Shown here piece after piece: positions 61,035-64,000 of a stretch of DNA of 64,000 bases. A program made the translations under genes and the position numbers. The stretch comes from an uncultured Sanguibacteroides sp. Lineage in GTDB: Bacteria > Bacteroidota > Bacteroidia > Bacteroidales > Marinifilaceae. The notes under the pieces were generated by a model, which saw only the letters and a program-made list of their open reading frames with translations, was not told where the DNA came from and did no database searches. The stretch is from NCBI RefSeq assembly GCF_900543425.1, contig NZ_UQRQ01000002.1, forward strand, positions 124,001 through 188,000, in the 5' to 3' direction. Each line of letters begins with the position of its first letter. The stretch's first letter is position 1.

Positions 61035-62165
61035 CTACAACCGAGTTGTCACTTTTTTTATTGTTTTCGTTTTCCACTCAAGAAAATCACCTTCCAATAT
61101 ATGTTTCCGCGCCTCTTTTACCAACCACAAATAAAAGGACAAATTATGGATCGAACAAATTTGCAACCCTAAAATTTCATCTGCCTTAATCAAATGGCGC
61201 AAATAAGCTTTTGAATAATCTTTATCCACGAAAGAGAGCGCTAAAGGATCAATGGGTGAAAAATCCTTTTCCCATTTTTTATTCTTAATATTAATTACTC
61301 CCTCCGTCGTAAACAACATCCCGTTCCTTCCATTCCGGGTAGGCATAACACAATCGAACATATCCACTCCCAAAGCGATGGCTTCTAAAATATTCTCAGG
61401 CGTACCGACGCCCATCAAATAACGGGGTTTGTCTTTCGGCAAAATCCGATTCACGATCTCAATCATCGCGTACATCGATTCCGCAGGCTCTCCCACCGCC
61501 AATCCTCCAATAGCATATCCTTCCCGTTCCAAAGCCACCGCATGCTCAGCGGCACGTTCCCGAAGATCTTTATACACACATCCTTGAACAATCGGAAATA
61601 AAGACTGATGGTAACCGTATAACGGCTCCGTTACATCAAAACGTTTCACACAGCGCTCCAACCACCTTTGTGTCAATTCCAAAGATTTTTTAGCATAAGC
61701 ATAATCGCTTTGTCCGGGAGGGCATTCGTCGAAGGCCATCACGATATCCGCACCTATCTTACGCTGGACATCCATCACGTTCTCCGGTGTGAAAAGATGT
61801 TTTGAACCATCAATATGAGAACGAAAAGTAACCCCTTCTTCTGTAATCTTCCGGCTATCCGTTAAAGAAAATACCTGAAAACCGCCACTATCTGTCAATA
61901 TCGGTCTATCCCACGCGTTAAATTTATGCAAACCACCTACGGCCTGTAACACGTCCGTACCCGGTCTCAGGTAGAGGTGATACGTATTTCCTAAAATGAT
62001 TTGAGCATGAATATCCTCTTTTAGCTCACGAGCATGAACAGCCTTCACGGTTCCTACTGTTCCTACCGGCATAAAAATGGGGGTCTCAATGGCTCCATGG
62101 TCTGTTGTTAACACGCCACACCTTGCTTCACTCTGCTTATCTTTCGCTAAAAGGGTGTAATTCAT
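61035..62165 (-). CDS. tgt: Queuine/preQ1 tRNA-ribosyltransferase lacking the zinc cysteines
   Basis: The 376-residue TIM-barrel enzyme exchanges guanine 34 of certain tRNAs for a queuosine precursor. The general-base Asp is in DSGGFQVFSL and the nucleophile Asp in GVDMFDCVMPTRNGR. The canonical zinc motif C-x-C-x-x-C near 306-313 is missing; the stretch reads DPLALSFV, while the downstream His (about 340, SIHNLSFY) is retained. I recall Bacteroidetes Tgt proteins with the same loss, so the enzyme is likely active without this zinc site or with a different stabilising core. Confidence 0.9.
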   Translation of the reverse strand: MNYTLLAKDKQSEARCGVLTTDHGAIETPIFMPVGTVGTVKAVHARELKEDIHAQIILGNTYHLYLRPGTDVLQAVGGLHKFNAWDRPILTDSGGFQVFSLTDSRKITEEGVTFRSHIDGSKHLFTPENVMDVQRKIGADIVMAFDECPPGQSDYAYAKKSLELTQRWLERCVKRFDVTEPLYGYHQSLFPIVQGCVYKDLRERAAEHAVALEREGYAIGGLAVGEPAESMYAMIEIVNRILPKDKPRYLMGVGTPENILEAIALGVDMFDCVMPTRNGRNGMLFTTEGVINIKNKKWEKDFSPIDPLALSFVDKDYSKAYLRHLIKADEILGLQICSIHNLSFYLWLVKEARKHILEGDFLEWKTKTIKKVTTRL

Positions 62166-62186
62166 TCGCTTTCATTTTTGAAACGG

Positions 62187-62194
62187 CAAAGATA
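62187..62194 (-). promoter_or_regulatory. -7 box of the tgt-lptF/G promoter
   Basis: On the minus strand TATCTTTG, preceded by AT-rich DNA and followed by GCC, lies 22 bp before the tgt start codon. The same eight bases occur at the wza and ABC-F promoters. No good -33 box is visible. Confidence 0.5.
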
Positions 62195-62393
62195 ATGATT
62201 ATTTTAAATTAAAATCATCTCTCTTTCCTCTAAATATTGAGAAATGCTTCCTTCACGGTAAAATCCCTCCGAAATTTTAAGCTCCAAATCATTTAATCGT
62301 TATTTTAAACTTAAAATCGGCAAATCATTTTCAAATAAAAGAAAAAAATAGAATCTTTGGAACTTGATTCAAAATGCTAAAAAATTATAGGTT

Positions 62394-64000
62394 ATGAGAA
62401 TGTTTTACAAGTTAATTGTATTCCTTTTTATTGTAGGGTTGGCTTTACCCGGATATGCACAAAGCGAAAATAAAAAATTTAGTTTGGCCGATTTCTGTCT
62501 CAATTATACATTTATGCCCACGGGGGTTCGGGGTCTTCGTTCACTAAATGACGGAGAACATTACACCGTTTTGGAATCCCACGGACAAAAATTAGTTATG
62601 TATAGTTACAAAACCGGCAAGGCTGTAAACACCCTGTTGGACCTTAGTGATCCCAAATATAAAGAAGTAAAAACAATACAGGATTACGAATTCAGTCCTG
62701 ACGAAAGTCGCATTTTGATATGCACGAACATAAAACCGATCTATCGCCGTTCTTTCACGGCAGATTACTACGTGTTTGATTTCAAAAACAGAGAATTAAA
62801 ACCGTTATCCGAAGGCGGACCTCAACGTTTGGCCACCTTCTCCCCGGAAGGGACCAAGATAGCATTCGTTCGGGACAATAATCTCTTTATTGCAGATTTA
62901 CGTTTCGGCTCGGAATTACAGATTACCTTCGACGGAAAATTTAATAGCATCATTAACGGCGCCCCGGATTGGGTTTACGAGGAAGAATTTGAATTCAACA
63001 AAGCATTCGAATGGGCTCCCGACGGATCAGCTATTGCTTTCATGAAATTCGATGAATCGGATGTAAAGATATACCATATGAATATGTTCAAGGGGGAGAG
63101 ACCGGAACTAAAAGAAAATGCCGTTTATCCTTCTAACTACTCTTATAAATATCCGAAAGCCGGCGAAGCAAATTCCAAAGTCAGCGTACACGTGTACGAC
63201 ATAAAGGACCGCGTTACCACTCCTATGAACATCGGAGAGGAAACCGATATCTATATTCCGCGCATCAAATGGACAACCGATCCTAAAAAATTAGCCATAC
63301 TGAAACTAAACAGATTTCAAAACAAACTGGAAATTCTGCTGGCAAACGCTCGGGTAGGCAGTACGACCACCTTATACCGGGAAGAGAACAAATATTACAT
63401 AGATGAAAATAATTTCGATAACCTTATTTTCTTGGAAGACGGACAATATTTCGTATTCAGTAGTGAAAAAGACGGTTATCTCCATCTATATCTTTTCGAC
63501 ATGGCCGGAAAGGAGAAACAGGCTATTACCTCCGGTCATTTCGACATAGCTGATTTTTACGGGTACGATCCGGAAAAGAAATTATTCTACTACTCTTCTC
63601 ACGAGGTTTCTCCTATCGAGAAATACGTCTATTCCATCGACCTAAAAGGAAAAAAGAAACTGTTAACCCCTACGCAAGGCTGGAACAATGCAGAGTTTAG
63701 TAAATCTTTCAAATACTATGTGAACACGGTTTCCAATGCCAATACCCCTCCTGTTATTACTCTTTACGGGGCCAACGGGAAAGCCATCCGTACACTTGAA
63801 GACAATGCGGCACTAAAGGAGACGTTAAAAGATTACTCCGTGGCTCAACGGGAATACATTCAAATTCCGGCCGCTGACGGAACAACTCAACTCAACGCGT
63901 GGATCATGAAGCCCGTGGATTTCAATCCGGAACAAACCTATCCGTTATTAATCATTCAATACAGCGGACCTAATTCTCAACAAGTATATAATTCCTGGGC
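62394..64000 (+). CDS. Dipeptidyl peptidase IV (S9B family), truncated by the window edge
   Basis: The frame is open from the ATG at 62394 to the window's end, 535 codons. It begins with a signal peptide (MRMFYKLIVFLFIVGLALPGYAQ), followed by the beta-propeller domain. The DWVYEEEF motif near 196-203 supplies the Glu pair that holds the substrate's N-terminus in DPP-IV enzymes. The last visible part (TYPLLIIQYSGPNSQ) is the beginning of the alpha/beta-hydrolase domain, so the catalytic Ser, Asp and His lie beyond the edge. It should be a periplasmic enzyme that removes Xaa-Pro or Xaa-Ala dipeptides. Confidence 0.92.
   Translation, partial: MRMFYKLIVFLFIVGLALPGYAQSENKKFSLADFCLNYTFMPTGVRGLRSLNDGEHYTVLESHGQKLVMYSYKTGKAVNTLLDLSDPKYKEVKTIQDYEFSPDESRILICTNIKPIYRRSFTADYYVFDFKNRELKPLSEGGPQRLATFSPEGTKIAFVRDNNLFIADLRFGSELQITFDGKFNSIINGAPDWVYEEEFEFNKAFEWAPDGSAIAFMKFDESDVKIYHMNMFKGERPELKENAVYPSNYSYKYPKAGEANSKVSVHVYDIKDRVTTPMNIGEETDIYIPRIKWTTDPKKLAILKLNRFQNKLEILLANARVGSTTTLYREENKYYIDENNFDNLIFLEDGQYFVFSSEKDGYLHLYLFDMAGKEKQAITSGHFDIADFYGYDPEKKLFYYSSHEVSPIEKYVYSIDLKGKKKLLTPTQGWNNAEFSKSFKYYVNTVSNANTPPVITLYGANGKAIRTLEDNAALKETLKDYSVAQREYIQIPAADGTTQLNAWIMKPVDFNPEQTYPLLIIQYSGPNSQQVYNSW

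Overview
The window looks like a chromosomal stretch of a Bacteroidales bacterium. The basis is AT-rich DNA with almost no Shine-Dalgarno sequences, several Bacteroidetes-type promoters (-7 box TAnnTTTG), an UpxY/NusG-like antiterminator next to a Wza/Wzz export pair, and a DPP-IV peptidase, queuine tRNA-ribosyltransferase and LptF/G permease of Bacteroidetes type. The genus cannot be fixed from the sequence alone. I see no tRNA, rRNA, CRISPR array, insertion sequence or recombinase gene.

Layout. (1) 1-13.1 kb: a GT2 glycosyltransferase converges on UDP-xylose synthase and an ABC-F ATPase. The dTDP-rhamnose operon (rmlA, rmlB, rmlC, a CapD-like dehydratase, rmlD) follows, then a WbuC-like cupin and a YdiJ-like FAD/Fe-S dehydrogenase. 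(2) 13.1-32.2 kb, minus strand: one long, tightly packed polysaccharide operon. It holds PseB-like dehydratase, cytidylyltransferase, aminotransferase, NeuB-like synthase, DUF218 protein, sialidase-like lipoprotein, an unknown protein, Wzy-like polymerase, Wzx flippase, a glycosyltransferase, NeuD-type acyltransferase, ATP-grasp enzyme, a lipid-like module (two ACPs, two SDRs, acyl-AMP ligase, KAS III), PglC-type initiating transferase and an aminotransferase. Two decayed genes lie near its end, followed by a terminator. (3) 32.2-33.35 kb: a very AT-rich intergenic switch region. (4) 33.35-52.0 kb, plus strand: a second complete polysaccharide operon with its own Wzx, Wzy, AAC(3)-like acetyltransferase, a second lipid-like module (FabD, ACP, KAS III, SDR, NeuD-type acyltransferase, metallo-hydrolase), UDP-ManNAcA genes, a dTDP-3-amino-3,6-dideoxyhexose pathway, two GT4 enzymes and a WecA-like initiator. 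(5) 52.0-58.3 kb, minus strand: wzz, wza, upxY-like gene and a second CapD-like dehydratase. (6) 58.4-64 kb: RluB-type pseudouridine synthase, LptF/G permease, tgt, and the start of a DPP-IV gene cut by the window edge.

How it works together. Two divergent Wzx/Wzy polysaccharide loci share precursor genes (rmlA and rmlB from region 1) and probably one export pair (region 5). Between the loci a 14-bp perfect inverted repeat (22 bp with three mismatches) encloses 416 bp holding a promoter that now points at the plus-strand locus. This has the architecture of an invertible promoter that could switch between the two loci. The second striking point is that both loci carry a related ACP / KAS III / SDR / NeuD-type cassette, which I infer makes a short acyl chain on a dedicated ACP and attaches it to an amino sugar of each glycan. 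Both ideas are inferences from sequence layout and family knowledge, not demonstrated.
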